DNA of 64,000 nucleotides from Mycolicibacterium neoaurum VKM Ac-1815D (GCF_000317305.3 NC_023036.2:1612001-1676000), one strand, 5' to 3'. Shown: positions 1 to 9,101, counted from the stretch's first letter. Notes: generated by a model from the letters alone, not told the origin. Program-made: numbers and translations.

Positions 1-1
1 C

Positions 2-3000
2 TGGTCGCGCAAACGCGGGGCCTACCTGGCCGACGGGGTGCAGCGCTCCCGATCCTCGGTGCGGTACGCCGAACTGCACGCCCATTCGGCCTACAGCTTC
101 CTCGACGGGGCCAGCACCCCGGAGGAGATGGTGGAGGAAGCGGCGCGGCTGGGCCTGCGGGCCATAGCGCTGACCGATCATGACGGTCTCTACGGAGTCG
201 TGCGGTTCGCCGAGGCCGCCCGCGAACTCGATGTGGACACCGTGTTCGGTGCGGAGTTGTCGCTGGGAAACGTGCCCCGCACCGAACAACCCGACCCGCC
301 GGGGCCGCACCTGCTGGTGCTCGCCCGTGGGCCGGAAGGTTATCGACGGTTGTCCCGTGAGATTTCGTCGGCCCATCTGGCCGGCGGCGAAAAAGGAAAA
401 CCGCGTTACGATTTCGATGCACTCACCGAAGCCGCCGGTGGTCACTGGCACATCCTCACCGGTTGCCGCAAAGGCCATGTCCGGCAGGCGCTGACTCGTG
501 GCGGACCCGAAGCCGCCGAGGCGGCGCTGACCGACCTGGTGGACCGGTTCGGGGCCGATCGCGTCAGCGTCGAGCTGACCCATCACGGTCACCCGCTCGA
601 CGATGAGCGCAATACCGTCCTTGCCGGATTGGCATCGCGATTCGGCCTGGGGCTGATAGCCACCACCGGCGCGCATTTCGCCGTACCCGAGCGGGGTCGA
701 CTGGCCATGGCGATGGCGGCGATCAGGGCCCGCAACTCGATGGACGACGCGGCCGGGTGGCTGGCGCCACTGGGTGGGGCGCATCTGCGCTCGGGGGAGG
801 AGATGGCCCGCATCTTCGGAACCGAGATCGTCACCGCCGCTGCCGATCTCGGTGAACAATGCGCCTTCGGCCTAGCGTTGATCGCCCCGCAGCTGCCGCC
901 GTTCGATGTTCCTCCCGGGCACACCGAGGCCAGCTGGCTGCGCCTGCTGGTGCGCGAGGGGGCGCTGGATCGCTACGGCACGCCCGAGCGCGCACCGAAG
1001 GCGTACCGCCAGATCGAGCACGAGCTGGCCATCATCGAAAAGCTCAACTTCCCAGGCTATTTCCTGGTGGTCCACGACATCACCCGATTCTGCCGAGAAC
1101 GTGACATCCTCTGTCAGGGAAGGGGATCGGCGGCCAACTCCGCGGTCTGCTACGCCCTCAAGGTCACCAATGTCGACCCGATCGCCAACGAGTTGTTGTT
1201 CGAACGCTTCCTGTCGCCGGCGCGCGATGGCCCACCCGATATCGATATCGACATCGAATCGGACCTGCGCGAGGAGGTCATCCAGTACGTCTACGAGAAA
1301 TACGGCCGTGATCACGCCGCCCAGGTGGCCAACGTCATCACCTACCGGGGTCGCAGTTCGGTCCGGGACATGGCCCGTGCGCTGGGTTTTTCGCAGGGGC
1401 AACAGGACGCGTGGAGCAAGCAGATCAGCCGTTGGAACGGGCTTGCCGATTCCCCCGACGTGGAGGACATCCCCGAGCAGGTGGTCGACCTGGCCACCCA
1501 GATCTCCAACCTGCCCCGGCACATGGGCATCCACTCCGGCGGCATGGTGATCTGCGATCGCCCGATCGCCGACGTGTGCCCGGTGGAGTGGGCGCGAATG
1601 GAGAATCGCAGCGTTCTGCAATGGGACAAGGATGACTGTGCGGCAATCGGTTTGGTCAAGTTTGATCTGCTGGGTCTTGGCATGCTGTCGGCCCTGCACT
1701 ATGCCATCGACCTGGCCCGCGAGCACAAGGGTATCGAGGTGGACCTGTCCCGGCTGGACCTGTCGGAGCAGGCCGTCTATGAGATGTTGCAACGCGCCGA
1801 TTCGGTCGGGGTGTTCCAGGTCGAGTCCCGCGCGCAGATGGCCACCCTGCCGCGGCTGAAACCGCGGATGTTCTACGACCTGGTGGTCGAGGTGGCCCTC
1901 ATCCGTCCCGGCCCCATCCAGGGCGGATCGGTGCATCCGTACATCAAGCGGCGCAACGGCGAGGAAGAGGTGACCTACGACCACCCGTCGATGAAACCGG
2001 CGCTGGAGAAGACCCTCGGCATACCCCTGTTCCAGGAGCAACTGATGCAACTGGCGGTGGACTGCGCAGGCTTCACCGGGGCCGAGGCCGATCAGCTACG
2101 CAGGGCGATGGGCTCCAAACGGTCCACCGAGAAGATGCGCCGGTTACGCGGCCGGTTCTTCGACGGAATGCGCGAGCGGCATGGTATCACCGGTGCGGTG
2201 GCCGAGAAGATCTACGACAAACTAGAGGCATTCGCCAATTTTGGTTTCCCGGAAAGTCATTCGCTGAGCTTCGCCTCGCTGGTGTTCTATTCGTCGTGGT
2301 TCAAGCTGCACCATCCCGCCGTGTTCTGCGCCGCGTTGCTGCGTGCCCAGCCGATGGGGTTCTATTCGCCGCAGTCGTTGGTCGCCGACGCCCGTCGACA
2401 TGGCGTGATCGTGCACGGGCCGGATGTCAACGCCAGTCTGGCCCACGCCACCTGTGAGAACCGGGGACTGGATGTGCGGATGGGCCTGGGCGGCATCCGT
2501 CACATCGGTGACGAGCTGGCGAAGAAGATCGTCGACGACCGGATCGCCGGTGGGGCATTCACCGATCTGCTGAATCTGACCGCACGAATCCAACTTTCGG
2601 TCCCACAAACCGAGGCGTTGGCCACCGCAGGGGCACTCGGCTGCTTCGGGATCACCCGACGAGAAGGATTGTGGGCGGCCGGGGCGGCCGCCGCCGAACG
2701 CCCCGACAGGCTCCCCGGGGTGGGGTCATCCACACACATCCCGGCACTGCCAGGGATGAGCGCTCTGGAACTGGCCGCCGCCGATGTCTGGGCCACCGGA
2801 GTCTCACCGGACAGCTATCCCACCCAGTTCCTGCGCGAGCACCTGGCCGCGATGGGGGTCGTCCCGGCCGCCGAACTGCTGTCGGTGCCCGATGGGAGCC
2901 GCATCCTCGTCGCCGGGGCGGTGACGCATCGACAACGCCCGGCCACCGCCCAGGGCGTCACATTCGTCAACCTCGAAGACGAGACCGGCATGGTCAACGT

Positions 3001-3169
3001 GCTGTGTGCCCCGGGAGTCTGGGCGCGCTACCGCAAGCTGGCGCAGAGCGCGCCGGCGCTGATCATCCGCGGCATCGTGCAGAACGCGACCGGGGCGGTG
3101 ACGGTGCTTGCCGACCGGATGGGCCCGGTGGACCTGAAGGTGCGATCCCGATCGAGGGACTTCCAGTGA
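2..3169 (+). CDS. dnaE2: Error-prone DNA polymerase III alpha subunit DnaE2 (5' truncated by window edge)
   Basis: C-family replicative-type polymerase used for damage-induced translesion synthesis; in mycobacteria it works with ImuA' and ImuB as the mutasome. An N-terminal PHP domain opens with YAELHAHSAYSFLDG and LTDHDGLYG. The polymerase core shows GRGSAANSAVCYA, the acidic metal-binding run PDIDIDIESD (about bases 1235-1264) and GFPESHSLSFASLVFYSS. An OB-fold-like region (VNLEDETGMVNVL) lies near the C-terminus. The frame is open to the window edge, and the residues before the first in-window start (WSRKRGAYLADG) resemble the Mtb DnaE2 leader, so the true start lies upstream; the GTG at 38 is only an internal candidate. 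Any LexA box is outside the window. Identity is secure. Confidence 0.95.
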   Translation, partial: WSRKRGAYLADGVQRSRSSVRYAELHAHSAYSFLDGASTPEEMVEEAARLGLRAIALTDHDGLYGVVRFAEAARELDVDTVFGAELSLGNVPRTEQPDPPGPHLLVLARGPEGYRRLSREISSAHLAGGEKGKPRYDFDALTEAAGGHWHILTGCRKGHVRQALTRGGPEAAEAALTDLVDRFGADRVSVELTHHGHPLDDERNTVLAGLASRFGLGLIATTGAHFAVPERGRLAMAMAAIRARNSMDDAAGWLAPLGGAHLRSGEEMARIFGTEIVTAAADLGEQCAFGLALIAPQLPPFDVPPGHTEASWLRLLVREGALDRYGTPERAPKAYRQIEHELAIIEKLNFPGYFLVVHDITRFCRERDILCQGRGSAANSAVCYALKVTNVDPIANELLFERFLSPARDGPPDIDIDIESDLREEVIQYVYEKYGRDHAAQVANVITYRGRSSVRDMARALGFSQGQQDAWSKQISRWNGLADSPDVEDIPEQVVDLATQISNLPRHMGIHSGGMVICDRPIADVCPVEWARMENRSVLQWDKDDCAAIGLVKFDLLGLGMLSALHYAIDLAREHKGIEVDLSRLDLSEQAVYEMLQRADSVGVFQVESRAQMATLPRLKPRMFYDLVVEVALIRPGPIQGGSVHPYIKRRNGEEEVTYDHPSMKPALEKTLGIPLFQEQLMQLAVDCAGFTGAEADQLRRAMGSKRSTEKMRRLRGRFFDGMRERHGITGAVAEKIYDKLEAFANFGFPESHSLSFASLVFYSSWFKLHHPAVFCAALLRAQPMGFYSPQSLVADARRHGVIVHGPDVNASLAHATCENRGLDVRMGLGGIRHIGDELAKKIVDDRIAGGAFTDLLNLTARIQLSVPQTEALATAGALGCFGITRREGLWAAGAAAAERPDRLPGVGSSTHIPALPGMSALELAAADVWATGVSPDSYPTQFLREHLAAMGVVPAAELLSVPDGSRILVAGAVTHRQRPATAQGVTFVNLEDETGMVNVLCAPGVWARYRKLAQSAPALIIRGIVQNATGAVTVLADRMGPVDLKVRSRSRDFQ

Positions 3170-3172
3170 CCG

Positions 3173-3583
3173 TCACTCCGTCGGCGTCGTCCACACCTTC
3201 TCGATGCCGATCCTCAGCCGGGTGCCGTAGTTGCCCATCGAGGGAGTCAACCCGATCTGATCGGACATCGCCTGGTACTTCGCCCAGTACGGTGCGTCCT
3301 CGCGGGGATCGGTGTCCTCGGCATCGATCCGCGCCGGCCCCCCGACCACGATGATCCCGCCACCGTTGCCGTCAGAGTCCAGATTCAGGCTCACCTGGGG
3401 GTGGTTTCCGATATGTCGCACCTTGGCCGCGCCGGGCTCGGTGTACACCAGGATGTCGGTCCCGTCGAAGAAGAACCACACCAGTTTGGGGACCGGTTGG
3501 CCGGACTTGGCGACGGTGGTCAACCACGCGAAATCATCGGATTTCAGGCGGTCGAGGATTTCCGGTGTCAGGTCTGCAGTCAT
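3173..3583 (-). CDS. PPOX-class F420-dependent oxidoreductase (TIGR03667-like)
   Basis: Small split-beta-barrel flavin-binding protein of 136 residues, related to pyridoxamine-phosphate oxidases; mycobacterial members usually bind F420 or another flavin-like cofactor and act in the cytoplasm. Family signs are FAWLTTVAKSGQPVPKLVWFFFDG followed by VRHIGNHPQVSLNLDSDGNG (each part of the beta barrel) and a C-terminal GTRLRIGIEKVW strand. I chose the ATG at 3583 (MTADLTPE) because the longer frame to 3613 would run into the divergent nitroreductase start at 3607. Its stop lies 3 bases from the dnaE2 stop. It matches the Mtb gene next to dnaE2 (Rv3369). The substrate is unknown. Confidence 0.85.
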   Translation of the reverse strand: MTADLTPEILDRLKSDDFAWLTTVAKSGQPVPKLVWFFFDGTDILVYTEPGAAKVRHIGNHPQVSLNLDSDGNGGGIIVVGGPARIDAEDTDPREDAPYWAKYQAMSDQIGLTPSMGNYGTRLRIGIEKVWTTPTE

Positions 3584-3606
3584 GGAAGCGAATGTAGTCT
3601 CGCGGT

Positions 3607-4248
3607 ATGACACTCAACCTGACCGCGGATGAAGTTCTGACCACGACGCGTTCGGTGCGTAAACGGCTCGATTTCGACAAGCCGGTGCCGCGCGAGGTGT
3701 TGATGGAGTGTCTCGATATCGCCCTGCAGGCCCCGACCGGATCGAATTCTCAGGGCTGGCAATGGGTTTTCGTCGAGGACGAAGAGAAGAAGAAGGCGAT
3801 CGCCGATATCTACCGGGTGGCCGCCACGCCGTACCTGGATGCCCCCAAGCCGGAGTTCGGGGACAGCCGCGACGAGCGCGCACCGAAGGTCGTCGACTCC
3901 GCCAAATACCTCAACGACCACCTGCACGAGGTGCCGGTCATGCTGATCCCGTGTCTGGAGGGCCGCCCGGACGGGGCGCCGGCGGGCATGAGCGCCGGAT
4001 TCTGGGGATCGCTGATGCCGGCGGTCTGGAGCTTCATGCTGGCGTTGCGCAGTCGCGGCCTCGGTTCGGCCTGGACCTCGCTGCACCTGATGGGTGACGG
4101 TGAGAAGCAGACCGCCGAACTGCTCGGCATCCCGTTCGACAAGTACGCACAAGGCGGTCTGTTCCCGATCGCCTACACCAAGGGCACCGACTTCAAGAAG
4201 GCCAAGCGGCTGCCCGCCGAGGAACTCACGCACTGGAACACCTGGTGA
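3607..4248 (+). CDS. Nitroreductase family protein
   Basis: FMN-dependent NAD(P)H oxidoreductase of the nitroreductase fold, 213 residues, cytoplasmic and usually dimeric. The N-terminus has TTRSVRKRLDFDKPVPREVL and the phosphate/FMN-contact region APTGSNSQGWQWVFV (about residues 40-54). The C-terminal half has GLGSAWTSLHLMG and the typical FPIAYTKG stretch. It starts with ATG 23 bases from the divergent PPOX gene, so the two promoters must overlap or lie inside the neighbouring genes. It ends tail to tail with trmL with no spacer. The Mtb counterpart is Rv3368c. Physiological substrate unknown. Confidence 0.9.
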   Translation: MTLNLTADEVLTTTRSVRKRLDFDKPVPREVLMECLDIALQAPTGSNSQGWQWVFVEDEEKKKAIADIYRVAATPYLDAPKPEFGDSRDERAPKVVDSAKYLNDHLHEVPVMLIPCLEGRPDGAPAGMSAGFWGSLMPAVWSFMLALRSRGLGSAWTSLHLMGDGEKQTAELLGIPFDKYAQGGLFPIAYTKGTDFKKAKRLPAEELTHWNTW

Positions 4249-4713
4249 TCACACCGCGCCGGTGAACCCCTGCTGGCGCCACGCCTCGTAGGCGGCCACC
4301 GCGGCGGCGTTCGACAGGTTCAGCGATCGCCTGCCCGACAGCATCGGGATGCGTACCCGCGCGGTGATGTGCGGGTCGGCCAGCGTCTGCTCGTCCAAAC
4401 CGGTCGGCTCCGGTCCGAACATCAGCACGTCCCCGGGCTCATAGGACACCTGCGCGAAGGACATCTCGGCGTGCGCGGTGAAGGCGAACACCCGGGCCGG
4501 ACCGATGGCGGCCCACGCCGCATCCAGATCCGGGTGCACCGTCACCGAGGCCAGATCGTGGTAGTCCAATCCCGCCCGGCGCAGCTTCGGTTCGGACAGG
4601 TCGAAACCGAGCGGTTCGACCAGGTGCAGCTCGCAGCCGGTCGCCGCCGCCATCCGGATCGCGTTACCGGTGTTGGGCGCGATACGCGGTGAGTAGAACA
4701 GGACGTGAAACAT
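4249..4713 (-). CDS. trmL: tRNA (cytidine(34)-2'-O)-methyltransferase, SPOUT family
   Basis: Methylates the ribose of the wobble nucleotide in tRNA-Leu isoacceptors, using SAM in a trefoil-knot SPOUT fold. The 154-residue protein carries the family motifs: motif 1 FYSPRIAPNTGNAIRMAAA, motif 2 VLMFGPEPTGL and motif 3 RIPMLSGRRSLNLSNAAAV, which forms the SAM-binding knot. Length fits TrmL (about 155 residues), unlike the longer TrmH/RlmB proteins. The ATG at 4713 is chosen because it starts exactly at the conserved FHVLFYSP; the longer upstream frame has no homology and crosses the divergent methyltransferase start. Annotated in Mtb as spoU (Rv3366). Confidence 0.92.
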   Translation of the reverse strand: MFHVLFYSPRIAPNTGNAIRMAAATGCELHLVEPLGFDLSEPKLRRAGLDYHDLASVTVHPDLDAAWAAIGPARVFAFTAHAEMSFAQVSYEPGDVLMFGPEPTGLDEQTLADPHITARVRIPMLSGRRSLNLSNAAAVAAYEAWRQQGFTGAV

Positions 4714-4744
4714 CGGGCCATTGTCCACTGCGCATAATGGCGGC

Positions 4745-5350
4745 ATGGTCGAGCAGAGCCTCTGGATGCAAAAGGTCGCCGCCAACCCCGGCCACTCGCA
4801 GTGGTACATCGACCGCTTCCGCGCACTGGCGCAGGCCGGGAACGACCTCGACGGCGAGGCCCGTTTCATCGACGCCATGGCAGCGCGCGGTGCCCGCATC
4901 CTCGATGCCGGCTGCGGCCCGGGCCGGGTCGGCGGCTATCTGGCCGCAGCCGGACACGATGTCACCGGCGTCGATGTCGACCCCGCACTGATCGCCGCCG
5001 CCGAAGCCGACCACCCCGGTGCACGCTGGCTCGTCGGCGACCTAGCCGAACTCGACCTGCCCGCTCGCGGCGTCGCCGAGCCGTTCGACATCATCGTCTC
5101 GGCGGGCAATGTGATGACCTTCCTGGCACCGAGCACCCGCGGCCAGGTCCTGGCGCGATTGCGTGCCCACCTGCGCACCGACGGTCGTCTGGTCATCGGA
5201 TTCGGTGCGGGCCGCGACTATCCCTTCGACCGGTTCCTCGACGACGCGCGCGCGGCCGGCCTGACCCAGGACCTGTTGCTGTCCACCTGGGATGTACGCC
5301 CATTCGACGACAACGCCGAGTTCTTGGTCGCGATCCTGCGCCGCGGCTGA
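4745..5350 (+). CDS. Class I SAM-dependent methyltransferase
   Basis: Rossmann-fold methyltransferase of 201 residues. Motif I is ILDAGCGPGRVGGYLAAAG (about residues 48-66), followed by GVDVD with the acidic ribose-binding residue, then a motif II/III region FDIIVSAGNVMTFL. An N-terminal helix (LWMQKVAANPGHSQWYIDRF) is typical of the mycobacterial family annotated only as class I methyltransferase. The ATG at 4745 is preferred over the upstream TTG at 4721. It is divergent from trmL (31 bases apart) and points toward the mfp operon, which begins after a gap of about 150 bases. Substrate unknown. Confidence 0.85.
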   Translation: MVEQSLWMQKVAANPGHSQWYIDRFRALAQAGNDLDGEARFIDAMAARGARILDAGCGPGRVGGYLAAAGHDVTGVDVDPALIAAAEADHPGARWLVGDLAELDLPARGVAEPFDIIVSAGNVMTFLAPSTRGQVLARLRAHLRTDGRLVIGFGAGRDYPFDRFLDDARAAGLTQDLLLSTWDVRPFDDNAEFLVAILRRG

Positions 5351-5501
5351 GCCGGGAGGGAAAGGTTGCGCATCGTAACGGTCACGAACTGTCCTCACGG
5401 CGTCTGAGAGCCTGGAATCGGCTGTGCCCGAATGCCATACTCGACCAATTGCCGGGTGACACGACGCCGGCCCCGACGTGGGCATAAGCAGCAGGAAGCA
5501 C

Positions 5502-5525
5502 ATGAACGCGCCACAACCGACATGA
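5502..5525 (+). other. Possible 7-codon leader ORF coupled to mfpE
   Basis: An ATG at 5502 preceded by AGGAAG (5493-5498) opens a 7-codon frame (MNAPQPT) whose TGA overlaps the mfpE ATG as ATGA. The mfpE ATG has no Shine-Dalgarno-like sequence of its own, so coupled re-initiation is plausible. This is inference from sequence only; a start of mfpE at another codon would remove the case. Confidence 0.35.
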
Positions 5526-7189
5526 CCGTCTTTCCCGCGTCCAGCGCGCATGGCGAGATAGCCGGCGCCGCAACGACACATGCGAAGCGCCCGGCGCGCT
5601 GGTCGCTGAGCAACTGGCCCGCTGCGGGGAAAATCGTTGCCATCGTCGCGGTTCCGATGTTGCTGGCCGCGTCGTTGGGCGGGTTGCACGTCTACAAGAG
5701 CTTCACCGACAGCGCGATACCCGACGCCACCGCCACCCGCGATGCCGTCATCGTGGCTGTCCTGCTGCTGGTGGCGCTGCTGATCGTCGCACTGGTCGCG
5801 CGTTCCCTGGTCGGGCCGCTGCGTAGGCTGCGAGACAGTGCGTTGCAGGTGGCCCACACGGATCTGGCTCGCGAACTCGACCAGGTGCGCGCCGGCGGTG
5901 ACCCGGGCCCGCTGGCCCCGATCCCGGTGCACACCACCGAGGAGCTCGGACAGCTCGCCCACGCGGTCGACGAACTCCACGCACAGGCCCTGCAGCTCGC
6001 AGGCGAACAGGCCCGGCTGCAGGTGCAGGTCAGCGATATGTTCGAGACGGTGTCCCGGCGCAGCCGATCGCTGGTGGACCAGCAGCTGACGCTGATCGAC
6101 CAGCTGGAGCGCGACGAACAGGATCCCGACCGCCTGGAGGGCCTGTTCCGGCTCGACCACCTGGCCGCCCGGATGCGCCGCAACGGCGCCAATCTCCTGG
6201 TGCTGGCCGGCACCGACACCGCTCGTGGTCACAGTGATCCGGCACCGCTGTCGGCCGTGGTCAACGCCGCGTCCTCCGAGGTCGAGGACTACGCCCGCCT
6301 GCAGGCGGGCGCGCTTCCCGATTGTGCCGTTGTCGGCGCCGTGGCCGCAGACCTGGTGCACGTGCTCGCCGAGTTGATGGACAACGGGTTGCGGTATTCG
6401 CCGCCTGCCACGACCGTGCGCATCTCGGGGTTGCGCACCGAGGACGGCGCGCTGGTGCTCGAGATCGGCGACGACGGCCTCGGGATGGCAGAACCGGACC
6501 TGCGCGTCACCAACACCCGGTTGCAGTCCGACGGCGAGGTCACCCCGTACACCGCACGGCACATGGGGTTGTTCGTCGTCGCCCGGCTGGCCGCCCGGCA
6601 CGGACTGGTGGTGCGATTGCGGCCCACCGCTGGCGGGGACCCGAACTCGGGCACCACCGCGGGCATCTACGTTCCCGCGGGACTGGTCGTCGCTGAACCA
6701 GGCCGGCCTCGGATAGCCGATGTCGAGCCGGTGCCTACCGAAGTGTCGGTGGCACCACCGGCGGTTGTCGAGTCGCCCGAACCCGTGTTACCCCGGCGCG
6801 ACCCTGCGTTCGCGGCTGCGACCACGAACGCGGGCTCCGACGACGCGATCTACCAGAAGATGCTCTCGGAATGGCTGGTCGACCCCACCGACCTCGGCGT
6901 CGACACCAATCTGGACTGGAAATCGGTGTGGGACAACGGTTGGTCGGCGGCCCAAGCGGCAGAGACCACGCCGGCCACCGAGCACACCGCCGAGGGCCTG
7001 CCGGTCCGCCGACCCGGTGCGCGGCTGGTACCCGGTGCGGGCGAGGCCGAACCCGCGGCGGCCGAGCCCACCGACCCGGTGACCGCGCCGCTGCCGGATC
7101 CGGCGGCCATCCGGGCCAGCCTCAGCAGTCACTTCGCGGGCGTGCACGCAGCCCGGTCCCGTCCCCAGGACGCCGGGGGAGATCGGTGA
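5522..7189 (+). CDS. mfpE: Conservon sensor kinase-like ATPase MfpE, short form
   Basis: Membrane histidine-kinase-like protein that heads the mfp conservon (CvnA type), thought to signal to the roadblock/DUF742/GTPase proteins encoded next to it. The 555-residue protein has TM1 at about residues 37-56, TM2 at about 74-93, a HAMP-like linker, a DHp-like helix ([23 protein letters not shown]) and a GHKL ATPase with N-box [11 protein letters not shown] and G1 box [10 protein letters not shown] low-complexity cytoplasmic tail follows. Oddity: only about 17 residues separate TM1 and TM2, whereas family members usually carry a nitrate/nitrite-sensing ectodomain of several hundred residues (Mtb Rv3365c is about 876 residues as I recall). 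Start ATG 5522 is inferred; an in-frame ATG lies at 5432. Confidence 0.82.
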   Translation: MTVFPASSAHGEIAGAATTHAKRPARWSLSNWPAAGKIVAIVAVPMLLAASLGGLHVYKSFTDSAIPDATATRDAVIVAVLLLVALLIVALVARSLVGPLRRLRDSALQVAHTDLARELDQVRAGGDPGPLAPIPVHTTEELGQLAHAVDELHAQALQLAGEQARLQVQVSDMFETVSRRSRSLVDQQLTLIDQLERDEQDPDRLEGLFRLDHLAARMRRNGANLLVLAGTDTARGHSDPAPLSAVVNAASSEVEDYARLQAGALPDCAVVGAVAADLVHVLAELMDNGLRYSPPATTVRISGLRTEDGALVLEIGDDGLGMAEPDLRVTNTRLQSDGEVTPYTARHMGLFVVARLAARHGLVVRLRPTAGGDPNSGTTAGIYVPAGLVVAEPGRPRIADVEPVPTEVSVAPPAVVESPEPVLPRRDPAFAAATTNAGSDDAIYQKMLSEWLVDPTDLGVDTNLDWKSVWDNGWSAAQAAETTPATEHTAEGLPVRRPGARLVPGAGEAEPAAAEPTDPVTAPLPDPAAIRASLSSHFAGVHAARSRPQDAGGDR

Positions 7190-7584
7190 CCACCCGGGAG
7201 TCCCTCGACTGGCTGGTGGCCAAGTTCGCCCGCGAGGTCGACGGGGTATCGCACACGGTGCTGGTCTCCGCCGACGGTCTGCTGATGGCCGCCAGCGAGC
7301 ACATGCCCACCGAACGCGCGGACCAACTGGCCGCGGTCACCTCCGGGCTGGCCAGCCTCGCCGGCGGCGCCGCGCAGCTCTTCCAGGGCGGTCACGTCAT
7401 GCAATCGATCGTCGAGATGGAGCACGGCTATCTGCTCGTGATGCGCGCCGGCGACGGATCGAACATCGCGGCGCTGGCCACGCGATCCTGCGATATCGGC
7501 CAGGTCGGATACGAGATGGCGATGCTCGTCGAGCGCGTCGGCAACGTCGTGCAGGCGGCCCGCCGTCAGCGCCGCACACCGTGA
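7186..7584 (+). CDS. mfpD: Roadblock/LC7 domain protein MfpD
   Basis: Roadblock/LC7-fold protein (132 residues, CvnB type) that typically binds or regulates the Ras-like GTPase of the same operon. The full roadblock pattern is present: [20 protein letters not shown], then [11 protein letters not shown] and the conserved [19 protein letters not shown] helix, ending in the [10 protein letters not shown] helix. It starts with GTG at 7186, overlapping the mfpE stop as GTGA, which signals translational coupling. The C-terminus RRQRRTP is basic. The Mtb counterpart is Rv3364c. Confidence 0.92.
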   Translation: MTTRESLDWLVAKFAREVDGVSHTVLVSADGLLMAASEHMPTERADQLAAVTSGLASLAGGAAQLFQGGHVMQSIVEMEHGYLLVMRAGDGSNIAALATRSCDIGQVGYEMAMLVERVGNVVQAARRQRRTP

Positions 7585-7934
7585 GCGACGATGTCACCGC
7601 CCTGGTGCGGCCGTACACCCTGACCGGTGGGCGCACCACCGCCCGGCTGGACCTCCCCTTGGAAGCGCCTATCCAGACGGTGCAGCCGGGGCCCGTGTCG
7701 CGCTGGCCGGCGGCCGACGTGCGTTCTCGCATACTGACCGAGGGGCGGGCGGGACCGTCGGTCGCCGAGATCGCGGCGCGGTTGGAGTTGCCGTTGGGTG
7801 TGGCGCGTGTGCTCATCGGCGACCTGGCGTGGGAAGGGTATGTTCGGGTGCGCGCGACGCTGGGGGAGACATCCTCTGCCGACGAGCGTCGTGACCTGAT
7901 CGGAAGGACGCTGCGTGGACTACGCGCGCTCTGA
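7581..7934 (+). CDS. mfpC: DUF742 winged-helix protein MfpC
   Basis: CvnC-type protein of 117 residues with the DUF742 signature: [11 protein letters not shown] near the N-terminus, then a winged-helix-like segment ([31 protein letters not shown], residues about 54-86). The family is found only in conservons and its molecular role is unsettled; binding to the GTPase or DNA has been proposed. Translation starts at GTG 7581 with a four-base overlap with mfpD, and the 3' end overlaps mfpB by 20 bases, so expression is tightly coupled. Confidence 0.9.
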   Translation: MSDDVTALVRPYTLTGGRTTARLDLPLEAPIQTVQPGPVSRWPAADVRSRILTEGRAGPSVAEIAARLELPLGVARVLIGDLAWEGYVRVRATLGETSSADERRDLIGRTLRGLRAL

Positions 7935-8481
7935 ACGGCCGACATCGACCAAGATCGTCATCTCGGGGGGTTTCGGGTCGGGCAAGACCACCTTCGTGGG
8001 CGCGGTGTCGGAGATCATGCCGCTGCGCACCGAGGCGCTGGTCACCACGGCGTCGGCGGGTTACGACGAACTCGAGGCCACCCCCGGTAAGACCACCACC
8101 ACGGTCGCGATGGACTTCGGCCGCATCACCCTCGCCGAGGATCTGGTGCTCTACCTGTTCGGTACGCCCGGTCAGCGTCGGTTCTGGTTCATGTGGGACG
8201 ACCTGATCCGCGGCGCCATCGGCGCGGTGATCCTCGTCGACGTCAGGCGACTGCAGGACAGCTTCGCCGCCATCGACTTCTTCGAGGCGCGCGGGCTGCC
8301 GTTCATCATCGCGGTCAACGAGTTCGACGGCGCGCCCCAGCACCCGAAGGCGGCCCTGCGGCAGGCGCTGGCACTGCGCGCGGACATCCCGATCGTCACC
8401 GTCGATGCCAGGGACCGGAACTCGGTGCGGGCCGCCCTGATCACGGTGGCCGAGTACGCGTTGGCGGCGGTCCCGACGTGA
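7915..8481 (+). CDS. mfpB: Ras-like GTPase MfpB
   Basis: Small cytoplasmic GTPase of 188 residues (CvnD type). The P-loop is GGFGSGKT (residues about 18-25), the switch II region is GTPGQRRFWFMWDD, and the guanine-specificity motif is NEFD in place of NKxD, as usual for the family. As I recall, work in M. smegmatis found that GTP-bound MfpB acts with MfpA in protecting DNA gyrase from fluoroquinolones. Starts at GTG 7915 inside mfpC and overlaps mfpA by four bases. The Mtb counterpart is Rv3362c. Confidence 0.94.
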   Translation: MDYARSERPTSTKIVISGGFGSGKTTFVGAVSEIMPLRTEALVTTASAGYDELEATPGKTTTTVAMDFGRITLAEDLVLYLFGTPGQRRFWFMWDDLIRGAIGAVILVDVRRLQDSFAAIDFFEARGLPFIIAVNEFDGAPQHPKAALRQALALRADIPIVTVDARDRNSVRAALITVAEYALAAVPT

Positions 8482-9038
8482 CCGACGACCAGGTGTGGGT
8501 GGACCGCGAGTTCACCAACCACGACTTCCGCGACGAGGACCTGTCCCGGCTGCGCACCGAGCGGGTGGTCTTCGACGAGTGCGATTTCAGCGGTGTCGAC
8601 CTGACCGAGTCCGAGCATCTGGGTTCGGCATTCCGCAATTGCACCTTCCGGCGGGCCGCGCTGCTGCACAGCACGTTCCGGCAGTGCAGCCTGCTCGGTT
8701 CGGTGTTCACCGAGACCCGGCTGCGGCCGGTGCAGTTCGTCGAGGTCGACCTGTCGTTGAGCGTGCTCGGCGGCTGTGACCTGCGGACGCTGGACCTGTC
8801 GGACTGCCGGTTACGCGAGGCCAACCTGGTGGGCACGGACCTGCGCAAGGCCGTATTACAGCGCGCCGACCTCAGCGGTGCGCGGGTGCAGGACGCCAAG
8901 TTCGACGAGGCCGACCTGCGTGGAGCGCGGGTCGACCCGACGTTCTGGACGACGGCCAAGCTGCGTGGCGCGCGGGTGAACATCGAGCAGGGGTTGGCCT
9001 ACGCCGCCGCCCACGGATTGGACGTGCACGGCGAGTAA
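8478..9038 (+). CDS. mfpA: Pentapeptide-repeat DNA gyrase-protection protein MfpA
   Basis: A DNA-mimicking right-handed quadrilateral beta-helix that binds DNA gyrase and lowers fluoroquinolone susceptibility (family knowledge from mycobacterial MfpA). The 186-residue protein is built of A(D/N)LxX-type pentapeptides throughout, for example CDFSG VDLTE, SAFRN CTFRR and ADLSG ARVQD, and ends in the C-terminal dimerisation helix region (TFWTTAKLRGARVNIEQGLAYAAAHGL). Length matches Mtb MfpA (183 residues as I recall). GTG start at 8478 overlaps the mfpB stop; the longer frame upstream is antecedent shadow. Last gene of the operon, followed by a perfect palindrome. Confidence 0.95.
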   Translation: MTDDQVWVDREFTNHDFRDEDLSRLRTERVVFDECDFSGVDLTESEHLGSAFRNCTFRRAALLHSTFRQCSLLGSVFTETRLRPVQFVEVDLSLSVLGGCDLRTLDLSDCRLREANLVGTDLRKAVLQRADLSGARVQDAKFDEADLRGARVDPTFWTTAKLRGARVNIEQGLAYAAAHGLDVHGE

Positions 9039-9042
9039 CCCA

Positions 9043-9095
9043 GCGATTTGTGGAGTTTCAGCCGCCATGATGGCGGCTGAAACTCCACAAATCGC
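9043..9095. repeat. Dispersed palindrome, copy 1 (probable bidirectional terminator)
   Basis: A perfect 25-base inverted repeat (arms 9043-9067 and 9071-9095, 3-base loop) sits between the convergent mfpA and FHA-ABC genes. The inner arm reads TTTGTGGAGTTTCAGCCGCC. The same arm sequence recurs at 31370-31418 and, degenerate, at 44095-44140, each time between convergent genes. It lacks a U-tract; intrinsic termination is an inference. Confidence 0.85.
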
Positions 9096-9101
9096 AAGGA
9101 C

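Noticed and set aside
38..40. GTG at 38 as the dnaE2 start
   Set aside because: The same frame is open to the window edge and upstream residues look like DnaE2, so the gene is cut by the window and does not start here.
872..2050. Long antisense open frame inside dnaE2
   Set aside because: Shadow of a real gene with typical high-GC codon-position bias; no recognisable protein motif.
5042..6601. 519-codon antisense frame across mfpE
   Set aside because: Sense strand encodes a kinase-like protein with clear motifs; the antisense translation has none.
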